Source: JAWKZG01 sp041396125 (lineage in GTDB: Bacteria; Pseudomonadota; Gammaproteobacteria; Competibacterales; Competibacteraceae). From it: a DNA stretch of 64,000 bases. The stretch is taken from positions 1-64,000 of the forward strand of contig JAWKZG010000024.1 of the NCBI GenBank assembly GCA_041396125.1, read 5' to 3'. Position numbers and translations under genes: made by a program. Below, in pieces: positions 1 through 8,904 of this stretch (position 1 is its first letter; each line of letters starts with the position of its first letter). Below the pieces are notes generated by a model. That model made no database searches, was not told the DNA's origin, and saw only the letters and a program-made list of their open reading frames with translations.

Positions 1-187
1 GACAGATCGCCAGGGGATGAACGCCAAGCAGATTGCACAGGGTGCCAAGCTCGGCCACCGGGGGCGGTGTCTGCAGATACTCGATGACGGTTAAATTTAC
101 GCCGTGACGCTGTAATAATTCCAGCGTCTGACGGCTCTTGCTGCAACGCGGATTGTGATAGATAACGTTGTTCTGACTGGGGTGCAT
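1..187 (-). CDS. ArsC/Spx-family arsenate reductase-like protein (partial)
   Basis: The gene runs off the left edge, so only about the first 62 residues are present, starting at an ATG at 185-187. The N-terminus reads IYHNPRCSKSRQTLELL, the thioredoxin-fold start with the single reactive cysteine of the ArsC family (glutathione/glutaredoxin-coupled arsenate reductase and YffB-like relatives). The missing part holds the arginines that separate true arsenate reductases from relatives, so substrate is undecided. It starts 5 bases after the stop of the upstream monooxygenase-fold gene and is probably co-transcribed with it. No arsenic-resistance partner is visible. Confidence 0.8.
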   Translation of the reverse strand, partial: MHPSQNNVIYHNPRCSKSRQTLELLQRHGVNLTVIEYLQTPPPVAELGTLCNLLGVHPLAIC

Positions 188-191
188 GGGT

Positions 192-512
192 TTAAATTTC
201 TTCTGTTTCGGTGCTGCTGGTGCCTGCAACAGGGGTGTAGTGGTTCACGTCCGGAAAAGGATCGTAAAACGGGTGCAAGAGTTTCTTCCAGTGCTGATAC
301 GCATCCGATTTACGAAATCCTTCGGTGTTCGCTTCCATCGACTGCCAGCGCACCAGCAGCAGGTATTGATTGGAACGTTCCAGGCCACGATGCAACTCGT
401 GCGAGATATAGCCCGGTGAGTTGGAGATCAAGCGTTGCGCTTCGCTGAAGCTGGCCTCAAATTCGCTTTCCAGTCCCCGCATTACTTTGATCACCACGGC
501 TTCCAGTATCAT
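192..512 (-). CDS. Antibiotic biosynthesis monooxygenase (ABM)-fold protein
   Basis: A 106-residue protein starting at the ATG at 510-512 (MILEAVVIKV); the frame is open further upstream, but that part has no family resemblance and would overlap liuC. The pattern fits the dimeric ferredoxin-like ABM fold: a first strand (EAVVIKV), a helix (EFEASFSEAQRLI), SPGYISHELHRG, then YLLLVRWQSMEA and a closing helix. The family includes small cofactor-free monooxygenases and heme-degrading enzymes, but no residue here fixes the reaction. It lies downstream of liuC on the same strand, so leucine-cluster read-through is possible. Fold is fairly sure, function unknown. Confidence 0.75.
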   Translation of the reverse strand: MILEAVVIKVMRGLESEFEASFSEAQRLISNSPGYISHELHRGLERSNQYLLLVRWQSMEANTEGFRKSDAYQHWKKLLHPFYDPFPDVNHYTPVAGTSSTETEEI

Positions 513-594
513 ATCGGCAGTCTCTTTGTTTGTTGCACGGGCTGATGAAATAGTCCGCAATCGGCGTGCCAGCTTCGGCTCTGCCGGGCGTGTC

Positions 595-1389
595 TTATCC
601 TTCGTACCAGTCGGGTTTACGCTTGGACAGAAAGGCATCCAGCCCCTCCTGGCCTTCGTCACTAATGCGAATAGTGGCGATGCGCTGCGCCGTATCTTCG
701 ATCAGTTTGTCATCGATCGGCTCGTGACTGACATCACGGATTAACTCTTTACAGGCGTTCATGGCTTCCGGTCCGTTGGCGAGGAACTGACGGGCAAATT
801 TCAACGTCCAGTCGTCCAGTTGTTCGGTCGAGACCACTTTATGCACCAGGCCGATGCGCAGTGCTTCGCGGGCGTCAAAGCGCTCAGCGGTGAGAAAATA
901 ACGCCGCGCCTGTCGTTCGCTGATGGCTCGTACAACGTAGGGGCTGATCACGGAAGGAATCAGGCCCAGTTTAACTTCGGTCAGCGCGAACGCGGCGTGC
1001 TCGGAGGCCAGCGCGATATCGCAACACGCAACTAAACCGACCCCACCACCAAACGCCGGTCCCTGTACTTTGGCAATGGTGGGCTTTTTGAGTTCATTCA
1101 GTGTGCGCATCAAGTCAGCGAGGTGTCTGGCGTCTTCCAGATTTTCTTTTTCTGTGTACTCGGCGACGCGTTTCATCCAGTTCATGTCAGCGCCGGCCGA
1201 GAAGCTTTTACCATTCGCTGCGAGCACTATCACTCTGACGGCAAAATCCTCGTCCAGCTCGCGTAGTGCGGCCGTCATGTCTCTAATGAGATCATCATCA
1301 AAAGCATTGTGAATCTCTGGCCGATTCATGACCAGTGTGGCGATGCCTTGATCAGAGATATCGGTTAGCAGGGTCGATGCCTGTGTCAT
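595..1389 (-). CDS. liuC: Methylglutaconyl-CoA hydratase / enoyl-CoA hydratase
   Basis: A 264-residue crotonase-superfamily enzyme of the usual length. The oxyanion-hole segments are visible: KSFSAGADMNWM near residues 61-72 and GPAFGGGVGLVACCDIALA near 109-127, followed by FALTEVKLGLIPSVISPYV. In leucine breakdown LiuC hydrates 3-methylglutaconyl-CoA to HMG-CoA. The assignment rests on the sequence type plus its place downstream of liuR and liuA on the same strand. The ATG is preceded by a GAGGA ribosome site. Another short-chain enoyl-CoA hydratase role cannot be excluded, since liuB, liuD and liuE are not in the window. Confidence 0.85.
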   Translation of the reverse strand: MTQASTLLTDISDQGIATLVMNRPEIHNAFDDDLIRDMTAALRELDEDFAVRVIVLAANGKSFSAGADMNWMKRVAEYTEKENLEDARHLADLMRTLNELKKPTIAKVQGPAFGGGVGLVACCDIALASEHAAFALTEVKLGLIPSVISPYVVRAISERQARRYFLTAERFDAREALRIGLVHKVVSTEQLDDWTLKFARQFLANGPEAMNACKELIRDVSHEPIDDKLIEDTAQRIATIRISDEGQEGLDAFLSKRKPDWYEG

Positions 1390-1508
1390 GCGAAGGAATT
1401 CCTCATTGCTGCTTCATTAAGGGTGTGTAGTGTATGCAGCGAGCGCATTTTGTCTATGCTTATCTGCCGTTGTCTGGCAGGTGTTTTCGATGCACATGTT
1501 GATGCCCG

Positions 1509-1547
1509 TTTTGCAGATAACTTTTGCAGATAACTTTTGCAGACAAT
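1509..1547. repeat. Three 13-bp tandem repeats
   Basis: The unit TTTTGCAGATAAC occurs at 1509-1521 and 1522-1534, followed by a diverged third copy at 1535-1547. It lies in the 250-base gap between the end of the thiolase gene and the start of liuC, where no other gene is visible. No function is evident; it looks like replication slippage. Confidence 0.7.
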
Positions 1548-1643
1548 TTACAGAAAATTCGTGCTGACGGCGACCGTGCGGCCAACAGGTGTGGCCGCCG
1601 GGGTGCTGATGTGTTTTTAGGGACGCTTTCAGGCGCTGTCAGG

Positions 1644-2821
<1,178 letters not shown>

Positions 2822-2825
<4 letters not shown>

Positions 2826-4051
2826 GATTTTATCTCCTGCGTTAATTGAGCCCCGGCGGGATCAAGCGGTTGGTTCGGGGAACGACTGGCCAGTCGTGCC
2901 AGGACCGTCTCATAGTGTTGTTCCAATTGTTCGGGTTGGCTGACGGTCAGGCCGAGATCACGCAGCAGGCCATCGTTCAGCGCATACAGCCAGCCGTGTA
3001 CGCTGACCGGCTGGCTGCGTGCCCAGGCATCCTGCACGATATTGGTCTGGCAGATATTGGCGACCTGTTCCAGCACGTTCAGTTCACACAGGCGGTCATG
3101 TTGCGCTGCCGGCGGCAGGCTGTCGATGAGGGCCCGGTGACGCTGATGCACGGCCTGCACATGATGCAGCCAGAGATCCGCCAGTCCGATCCGCTGTTTG
3201 GCCAGGGCGGCGCGCACACCGCTGCAGCCGTAGTGGCCGACAACCATAATATGCCGAACCTTGAGCACATCAACGGCAAACTGCAGCACGGACAGGCAGT
3301 TGAGATCGGTGTGTACCACAACATTGGCAACATTGCGATGCACGAACACTTCGCCTGGCAGCAGACCGATAATCTGATTGGCTGGTACCCGTGAATCGGA
3401 GCAACCGATCCAGAGATACTGCGGGTTCTGCTGTTCCGATAAGCGGGTGAAAAAATCAGGGTCGAGTTCGGTCATCTGGCGCGCCCAGGCGCGGTTATAG
3501 TCGAACAGGTATTGCAATTGTTCGTCTGGCCCACCTGGCCCGCCTGGCCCACTTGAATCGGTTGCCGTTTTGACCGTCTGGTTTAAATCCAGTGCCAGAA
3601 ACACCATGCCTTCGACCGGGCTTGGATAATAGGCCGGAATTTCCTGAAAGCCCAGTTGCCGATAGAGTTTAAGCGCCATCCGCATGCTGGGCAGGGTATC
3701 CAGTACCAGGCGCTGATAGCCGAGTTCCTGCGCCGCCTGGATGGCCGCCAGCGCCAGTAGTCGGCCTGTGCCCATCCTGCGGGCATCGGGTGTGACATAC
3801 AGGCGTTTCAGTTCAGCCACACCGTCCGAGAATTGGCGCACGCCGACGCAGCCGACCGGTTTGCCATCGAGCGTGGCCAGATATAAACGTCCGTGCGGTT
3901 CAGCGTAGCCGCCCGGCAGATTGGCCATTTCTTCGGCAAAATTCTGGAAAGACAGATCGACGCCAATACTGGCGGCGTAGTTGCGAAAAAACTGCCGTAC
4001 CTGCTCCAGCTCGGGTTGGTCGGTGGCAGTCAGTTGTTGCAGGCTTACCAT
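2822..4051 (-). CDS. GNAT acetyltransferase fused to beta-carbonic anhydrase
   Basis: A 409-residue two-domain protein. Residues 1-155 form a GNAT N-acetyltransferase: LKRLYVTPDARRMGTGRLLA is the acetyl-CoA-binding motif A, and LVLDTLPSMRMALKLYRQLGF follows. A short linker (SSGPGGPGGPDEQ) joins residues 175-395, a beta-class carbonic anhydrase with CSDSR (zinc Cys and Asp/Arg dyad), VHRNVANVV and HYGCSGV (zinc His and Cys). It sits between liuA and the thiolase and overlaps the thiolase by four bases. Bicarbonate is a substrate of the biotin enzyme methylcrotonyl-CoA carboxylase of the same pathway, so the anhydrase may feed it; this is inference. The acetyltransferase substrate is unknown. 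Confidence 0.9.
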
Positions 4052-4100
4052 CGGGGCACCATAGACATAGCGTATTAGCCGGATCGAAACAGCAAGCTTA

Positions 4101-5270
4101 TCAGGCGCTTTCGGCGAACAATTCGCGACCGATCAGCATGCGGCGGATTTCCGAGGTGCCGGCACCGATTTCATACAGTTTCGCATCGCGCAGCAGTCGC
4201 CCGGTCGGATAATCGTTGATATAGCCGTTGCCGCCCAGGCACTGAATCGCTTCCAGCGCCATCCAGGTAGCTTTTTCAGCTGCGTACAGGATCGCCCCGG
4301 CCGCGTCTTTGCGCGTGGTTTCGCCGCGATCGCAGGCGGCACCAACAGCATACACATAGGCTTTACAGGCGTTCAGGGTGGTGTACATATCAGCCAGTTT
4401 GCCCTGCATGAGCTGGAACTCGCCAATGGCCTGGCCGAATTGCTTGCGCTCGTGGACATAGGGCAGCACCGCGTCCATACAGGCCTGCATGATTCCCAGC
4501 GGACCACCGGCCAGTACCGCCCGTTCGTAGTCCAGTCCGCTCATCAGCACACGCACGCCGCCATTGACCCGGCCCAGGATGTTCTCGGCCGGTACTTCGC
4601 AATCCTGAAAAATCAGCTCGCAGGTATTGGAGCCGCGCATGCCGAGCTTGTCCAGTTTCTGCGCGGTGCTGAAACCGGCGAAAGGCCGCTCGATGATAAA
4701 GGCTGTGATACCGCGCGCCCCGGCGTCCGGCTCGGTTTTGGCATAGACCACCAGTACATCGGCATCCGGGCCGTTGGTGATCCACATTTTGGTGCCGTTT
4801 AAAATGTAGCGGTCGCCGCGTTGTTCGGCGCGCAGTTGCATGCTGACCACATCCGAACCGGCTCCCGGCTCGCTCATGGCCAGCGCACCGACATGCTCGC
4901 CGCTGATCAGTTTGGGCAGGTATTGTTCTTTCTGGGCATCGCTGCCGTTGCGCCGGATCTGGTTGACACACAGATTGGAGTGCGCACCATAGGACAGGCC
5001 GACCGAGGCCGAGGCGCGGGAGATTTCCTCCATGGCCACGATATGTGCCAGATAGCCCATGCCGGCGCCACCGTACTCGGGTTCGGTGGTTACCCCCAGC
5101 AAACCCAGTGCGCCGAACTTGCGCCATAAATCCATAGGGAATTCGTTGGTGCGATCAATCGCGGCGGCACGGGGTTCGATTTCTTCGGTGGCGAAGCTCT
5201 GCACGCTGGCGCGCAGCATATCGATTTCTTCGCCCAGCCCGAAATTCAAGGCAGGCAGTTCGTAAGCCAT
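4101..5270 (-). CDS. liuA: Isovaleryl-CoA dehydrogenase
   Basis: A 389-residue acyl-CoA dehydrogenase, normal for the family. The frame is open to a TTG at 5297, but the ATG at 5268-5270 (MAYELPALNF) has an AGGAG site upstream and gives the expected length. Conserved pieces include AMSEPGAGSDVVSM, KMWITNGPDADVLVVYA, LDYERAVLAGGPLGIM with the glutamate position typical of isovaleryl-CoA dehydrogenases, AIQCLGGNGYINDYP and RDAKLYEIGAGTSEIRRMLIGREL. It oxidises isovaleryl-CoA to 3-methylcrotonyl-CoA, passing electrons to ETF. It follows liuR on the same strand, with a LiuR-like operator just upstream at 5313-5330. Confidence 0.92.
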   Translation of the reverse strand: MAYELPALNFGLGEEIDMLRASVQSFATEEIEPRAAAIDRTNEFPMDLWRKFGALGLLGVTTEPEYGGAGMGYLAHIVAMEEISRASASVGLSYGAHSNLCVNQIRRNGSDAQKEQYLPKLISGEHVGALAMSEPGAGSDVVSMQLRAEQRGDRYILNGTKMWITNGPDADVLVVYAKTEPDAGARGITAFIIERPFAGFSTAQKLDKLGMRGSNTCELIFQDCEVPAENILGRVNGGVRVLMSGLDYERAVLAGGPLGIMQACMDAVLPYVHERKQFGQAIGEFQLMQGKLADMYTTLNACKAYVYAVGAACDRGETTRKDAAGAILYAAEKATWMALEAIQCLGGNGYINDYPTGRLLRDAKLYEIGAGTSEIRRMLIGRELFAESA

Positions 5271-5312
5271 ATCGGGTCGGCTCCTGGTGGCATCCAAAAC
5301 GCCTAAAGAGTA

Positions 5313-5330
5313 GTTGACGTTTACGTCAAC
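5313..5330. promoter_or_regulatory. LiuR-type operator upstream of liuA
   Basis: GTTGACGTTTACGTCAAC is an inverted repeat with one mismatched pair, about 45 bases upstream of the liuA ATG. It shares the ACGTTTACGT core with the perfect palindrome at 5907-5926 beside liuR. MerR-family LiuR proteins are known to use palindromes of this type. Binding is inferred. Confidence 0.7.
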
Positions 5331-5424
5331 GTCAAATAAACGTCAGGGCGCTGCTCAGGCCGGCAAGGGCAGCGTTATTGTGGCGCGCAAACCGCCCAGT
5401 TCCGTGTGCAGGCTTGCACGAATT

Positions 5425-5877
5425 TCAGGACTGGTTACTGGCAGAATCGTCCTGGTTGCTGGCGATGCCTAGCAGTTCCATGCATTCGCGCTGCGCGCGT
5501 TCGATATCGCGCAGGCCGGCTTCAATATCCAGACGCTGCTGTTCCAGCTGTTTACGGTGTTTACTGAGAACCTGTAAGAAGTAGGCCAATTGGCGTTGCT
5601 CACCTTTCGGCGTATCGAATAAATCCAGGATTTCCTTGATTTCCTGCAGACTGAGCCCTAGCCGTTTGCCGCGCAAAGTCAGTTTCAAACGGGTGCGATC
5701 ACGACGGCTGTAGATACGGCGGCGTCCCTTGCGTTCTGGTGCCAGCAAGCCCTGGTCCTCATAAAACCGGATCGCCCGCGTGGTCAGCTCGAACTCGCGC
5801 GCAAGTTCGCCAATGCTATATAGTTTATCCGGGTCGCAGGAGGGGCTTTGGACATAAAGACGGTAGTGGAAAAGCAA
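5425..5877 (-). CDS. liuR: MerR-family transcriptional regulator of leucine catabolism
   Basis: The MerR winged helix is clear: YSIGELAREFELTTRAIRFYEDQGLLAPERKGRRRIYSRRDRTRLKLTLRGKRLGLSLQEIKEILDLF, with a coiled C-terminal helix (KHRKQLEQQRLDIEAGLRDIERAQREC). This matches LiuR, regulator of branched-chain acid use, and liuA follows it. The start is uncertain. The open frame reaches an ATG at 5955, but that would put the operator at 5907-5926 inside the gene. A TTG at 5877 is the in-frame choice given here. An ATG at 5853-5855 is better placed but one frame off, so a one-base sequence error near 5840 is possible. Confidence 0.85.
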   Translation of the reverse strand: MLFHYRLYVQSPSCDPDKLYSIGELAREFELTTRAIRFYEDQGLLAPERKGRRRIYSRRDRTRLKLTLRGKRLGLSLQEIKEILDLFDTPKGEQRQLAYFLQVLSKHRKQLEQQRLDIEAGLRDIERAQRECMELLGIASNQDDSASNQS

Positions 5878-5906
5878 AGTTAATATGTTTATATAATCAC
5901 TATATC

Positions 5907-5926
5907 TTACGTTTACGTAAACGTAA
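5907..5926. promoter_or_regulatory. Perfect 20-bp LiuR-type palindrome
   Basis: TTACGTTTACGTAAACGTAA is identical to its own reverse complement. It lies between liuR and the divergent Rieske gene, about 80 bases from the latter's ATG, so it can serve autoregulation of liuR and possibly control the Rieske gene. The related site at 5313-5330 supports LiuR as the ligand. Confidence 0.75.
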
Positions 5927-6008
5927 ATTAGCCCGATTCCTGGCGGCACGCGCATCGTTTATAGTGTGTTCAGTGATTTCTGATCAACAGCATTAATCCG
6001 GTGGGAAT

Positions 6009-6776
6009 ATGGCCAAGCAAACGAGTGATGAGAAGCAGACAGTCTCTGATCAGGTCAAACCGAAGGTATCGCGGCTCAGCTTCGTCCATTGGTGCGGCGC
6101 AGCCGCAACAGTATTTTTGCATCCCCCTGCCCGGAGCACTGAAAAAACACTGCAGACTTTTACTGCGGTACGTCTGGTTGACCATCAGGGGCAGGGAATA
6201 CGGGCCGAAGACCTGGAACCTGAGCGTGAATACGTGTTTTTCTATCCGTATATCAGCACGCCATGTTTCCTTTTGCGCCTGGCCCGACCGCCCACACCGC
6301 AGCACTTGCAGACAGCCAGTGGCGAATACTACGAATGGCCCGGCGGGGTGGGGCCGGAGGGCACAGTTGTCGCTTTTGTCGCCATCTGTTCGCACAAACT
6401 GACGCATCCCTCCGAACCGGTCAGTTTCATTGGCTATCGACCCCAGCCGGTCGGGTTTCTGGATCAGCAGAATAAAGTTGTACAACGGGGCGCTGTTATT
6501 CAGTGCTGCTCCGAGCACAGTATCTACGATCCCGCCCAGGGATGCCGGGTGCTGGCCGGACCGGCACCGCAGCCGCTGGGCAGTGTCGCGCTGGAAGAGC
6601 GCGGCGGAGAACTGTTCGCCAGCGGAATCTACGGCGGCTTGTTATACGAACGGTTTTTCGAGCGATTCGGCTTTCGGCTGGATCTGGAATTTGCCAACAA
6701 GGCGCGCGAGCCGGTAACCGGGCAGGTTCAGGTCATACCTATCGAAGACTATACGCGGCAACGTATTCAGTGCTGA
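6009..6776 (+). CDS. Rieske [2Fe-2S] domain protein
   Basis: A 255-residue protein starting at ATG 6009 after GGTGGGA. The Rieske motifs are AICSHKLTHP (Cys-x-His, about residue 126) and CCSEHSIYDP (Cys-x-x-His, about residue 167), the paired ligands of a [2Fe-2S] cluster. An N-terminal hydrophobic stretch is weak, so export is uncertain. The protein is longer than ferredoxin-type Rieske proteins and resembles an electron-transfer subunit more than an oxygenase, since no catalytic iron domain is present. It is divergent from liuR across the perfect LiuR-like palindrome, which hints at co-regulation. Specific partner unknown. Confidence 0.75.
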   Translation: MAKQTSDEKQTVSDQVKPKVSRLSFVHWCGAAATVFLHPPARSTEKTLQTFTAVRLVDHQGQGIRAEDLEPEREYVFFYPYISTPCFLLRLARPPTPQHLQTASGEYYEWPGGVGPEGTVVAFVAICSHKLTHPSEPVSFIGYRPQPVGFLDQQNKVVQRGAVIQCCSEHSIYDPAQGCRVLAGPAPQPLGSVALEERGGELFASGIYGGLLYERFFERFGFRLDLEFANKAREPVTGQVQVIPIEDYTRQRIQC

Positions 6777-7573
6777 GTCTTTTGTACGGAGCTTGCTGCG
6801 TGCTCCAATAGATCAACGATGGCTTGATTGCCGAGTTCGAGAGCGATGCTGAGCGGCGTGTGCTGGGCAAAATCAGGCCGCTGTGCGGCACCATGTGCTA
6901 ACAATAATTCGACCAGCACAGGCTGCTGACCGATGACAGCCAGATGTAACGCAGTCTGGCCATGATCATTAATCCGTTCAAGTTCGGTGCCGGCGTGTTC
7001 CAGTAATGCCATAGCTTCGTCCTGATAGCCTTCATAAGCGGCACGCATCAGTGGTGTCCAGCCATAAACATCGCTGATGTTGGCGTCAGCCCCGGCTTGC
7101 AGCAGCGCGCTGACCAGCGCTGCCCGGCGTTTGGCTACCGCCATCATGAGTGGACTCCAGCCGTTGCTGGAACGCTGGTTGATCTGGGCACCGGCCGCCA
7201 GTAAATGCCTGGTAACCGCCAGAGAGCCACCTGCCATCGCATACAGTAACGGTGTCCCGCCGTTCTGATTGCGGGCATTCGGATCAGCGCCCGCTGCCAG
7301 CAAAGCTTGCACCAGCTGCAGTTTGCCCTGCATCGCCGCTGCCATCAGGGCAGTTTTACCGTGCAGGGTCGGCTGGTCAACGACGGTCATTCGTGCCAGC
7401 ATAGTCTGCAGTGTACTGATATCGTTATGCTGAATGGCTTGTTGCCAGCGGCTTAGATCTTCTGCTGCATAAGCCCAGCGGGCGGCTGCCAGCAGGCCGG
7501 TCATGACGGCAACGCTTGCCAGAAAGATGACGACAGGAATAACGACGAATCGACTGGATACTATGCCGTGCAT
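6767..7573 (-). CDS. Exported ankyrin-repeat protein
   Basis: A 268-residue protein starting at the ATG at 7571-7573 (MHGIVSSRFVV); the TTG nine bases further upstream is less likely. A signal peptide or N-terminal anchor runs to about residue 36, ending ARWAYAAED. The rest is about six ankyrin repeats, each with the TPLLYAMAGGSLAVTRHLLAAGAQIN-type pattern (for example GKTALMAAAMQGK and GWTPLMRAAYEGYQ). Such repeats bind proteins. The gene overlaps the end of the Rieske gene by ten bases, tail to tail. Function and partner are unknown. Confidence 0.8.
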   Translation of the reverse strand: MHGIVSSRFVVIPVVIFLASVAVMTGLLAAARWAYAAEDLSRWQQAIQHNDISTLQTMLARMTVVDQPTLHGKTALMAAAMQGKLQLVQALLAAGADPNARNQNGGTPLLYAMAGGSLAVTRHLLAAGAQINQRSSNGWSPLMMAVAKRRAALVSALLQAGADANISDVYGWTPLMRAAYEGYQDEAMALLEHAGTELERINDHGQTALHLAVIGQQPVLVELLLAHGAAQRPDFAQHTPLSIALELGNQAIVDLLEHAASSVQKTQH

Positions 7574-7604
7574 TGATGTCAAAGCTAATTAGTGAGTTGA
7601 ATGA

Positions 7605-8117
7605 ATGGAACATGATAATACAACGATACCGAATCGGTTCCAGGTTGCGGTTATTTTGACCCGGCAACCCTCCCGCAGTCGCTGGGTCAGCCATGTCTGG
7701 AAAGCCCGCGGCGTGGTAATGGGTACTCAGGAGGGGCTTGCACAGGCCGCCGGACAACGGGTGCGCAGTGATCCGGATGGCAGCGAGGACTATCTGTGGA
7801 GTGGTATCCCGCTGCATCTCTATAAAGATCAGGTGGAAAGCTATTATCATAATCTGCTGGCCCCGCAGCCGGCACTGTATGTTGTTTTGCGAACCCAGCA
7901 GGCAGACGGGCCGCAACCCGGCGCGCCTTATCCGGTGCTCGTCAGCGCCAGCTATGATGAGGCGAACGCCTTTGTTGAAAGTGACGACGATGCCCAGCCG
8001 GTCGCCATGCCCAGCGAAATTTACCCCTGGGTGGAGCGATTCGTACTGGAGCACTATGCGCCTGAGCGGCCTGTCAAGCGAAAACGCAAGAACTGGAAGG
8101 AGGATGGACGTGGCTGA
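7605..8117 (+). CDS. DUF3305 family protein (formate dehydrogenase island)
   Basis: A 170-residue soluble protein. The IPNRFQVAVILTRQPSRSRWVSHVWKARGV start and YPWVERFVLEHYAPERPVKRKRKNW end fit DUF3305, which is found almost only beside DUF3306 in formate dehydrogenase gene islands. The biochemical role is not established. It is the first gene of the island and overlaps the next gene by 14 bases, so the two are probably translated together. The lysine/arginine-rich tail is a visible feature. Confidence 0.8.
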   Translation: MEHDNTTIPNRFQVAVILTRQPSRSRWVSHVWKARGVVMGTQEGLAQAAGQRVRSDPDGSEDYLWSGIPLHLYKDQVESYYHNLLAPQPALYVVLRTQQADGPQPGAPYPVLVSASYDEANAFVESDDDAQPVAMPSEIYPWVERFVLEHYAPERPVKRKRKNWKEDGRG

Positions 8118-8901
8118 CGTCAAGCCAAACCCGGCAACAAGCTCGTTTCTGCAGCGCTGGTCCCTGCGTAAGCAAGAGGCCAGACGGCAAGTCGAAGAGA
8201 CCCGCGACCCGGCGGTTGCGAATATTCCCGCTGTGGTGTCAGGCGGCAGCGATCCGGAAAGCCCGGTAACGGAAAATCTGAAGTCTGAATATTCAGGGAC
8301 AGAAACTTCAACTTCAGGGCTGAACCCTCCAGACGCAAAAGATCCTGTGCCGGAGCACGCTGGAAGTACGGAAAAGCCGTTCGAGCAGCTCGACGATAAT
8401 GATATGCCGCCACTTGACAGTCTGGGCGAGAAAAGTGATTACCGGGCGTTTTTTGCACCGAAAGTCAGTGCCGAGCTGCGTCGTCTCGCCTTGCGTAAAC
8501 TGTTTCATTCTCCCAAGTTTAATATCCGTGACGGTCTCGACGATTTCGATGACGACTATACCTACTTCGAGCCTTTGGGTGACACAGTAACAGCTGATAT
8601 GAAGCATATGCAGGCGGTAGCCCAGAAACGTGCGGAACTGCAAGCCGAAAAAAATTTGTTGTCCGATAACGTGAAGCTGAACAGCGTGGACGATTCAGCC
8701 GCTGCCGAGAAAGTCCCGGAAGTAGTGGAAACCGGGGTGGATGCAGATGAGGATACTGCTAACGCGCAAACCACGGCTGCAGTGCCAGATTCTACTGAGT
8801 CAAACGGGCCAGTCCCTGCTCATAACGACCCCGACGGTGCGATATCTGAACAGATCGCTGCAGCGGATCAGGGTGTGGCGCAGAAACAAACTAATAGCTG
8901 A
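8104..8901 (+). CDS. DUF3306 family protein (formate dehydrogenase island)
   Basis: A 265-residue protein starting at the ATG at 8104, right after an AAGGAGG ribosome site, overlapping the end of the DUF3305 gene. The N-terminus (SSFLQRWSLRKQEARRQ) and the central DYRAFFAPKVSAELRRLALRKLFHSPKFNIRDGLDDFDDDYTYFEPLGD segment are the recognisable DUF3306 core; the flanks are low-complexity and acidic. The family accompanies DUF3305 and respiratory formate dehydrogenases, with unknown function. It ends three bases before the polyferredoxin gene. Confidence 0.8.
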   Translation: MDVADVKPNPATSSFLQRWSLRKQEARRQVEETRDPAVANIPAVVSGGSDPESPVTENLKSEYSGTETSTSGLNPPDAKDPVPEHAGSTEKPFEQLDDNDMPPLDSLGEKSDYRAFFAPKVSAELRRLALRKLFHSPKFNIRDGLDDFDDDYTYFEPLGDTVTADMKHMQAVAQKRAELQAEKNLLSDNVKLNSVDDSAAAEKVPEVVETGVDADEDTANAQTTAAVPDSTESNGPVPAHNDPDGAISEQIAAADQGVAQKQTNS

Positions 8902-8904
8902 TAT

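Noticed and set aside
5355..5424. Short minus-strand reading PEIRASLHTELGGLRATITLPLPA after liuR, like a histidine-kinase tail
   Set aside because: Only about 23 residues, no upstream kinase sequence in any frame, and low-information; probably chance.
5970..6518. 182-residue minus-strand open frame over the Rieske gene
   Set aside because: It is antisense to a gene with clear Rieske motifs, has no family features and no ribosome site.
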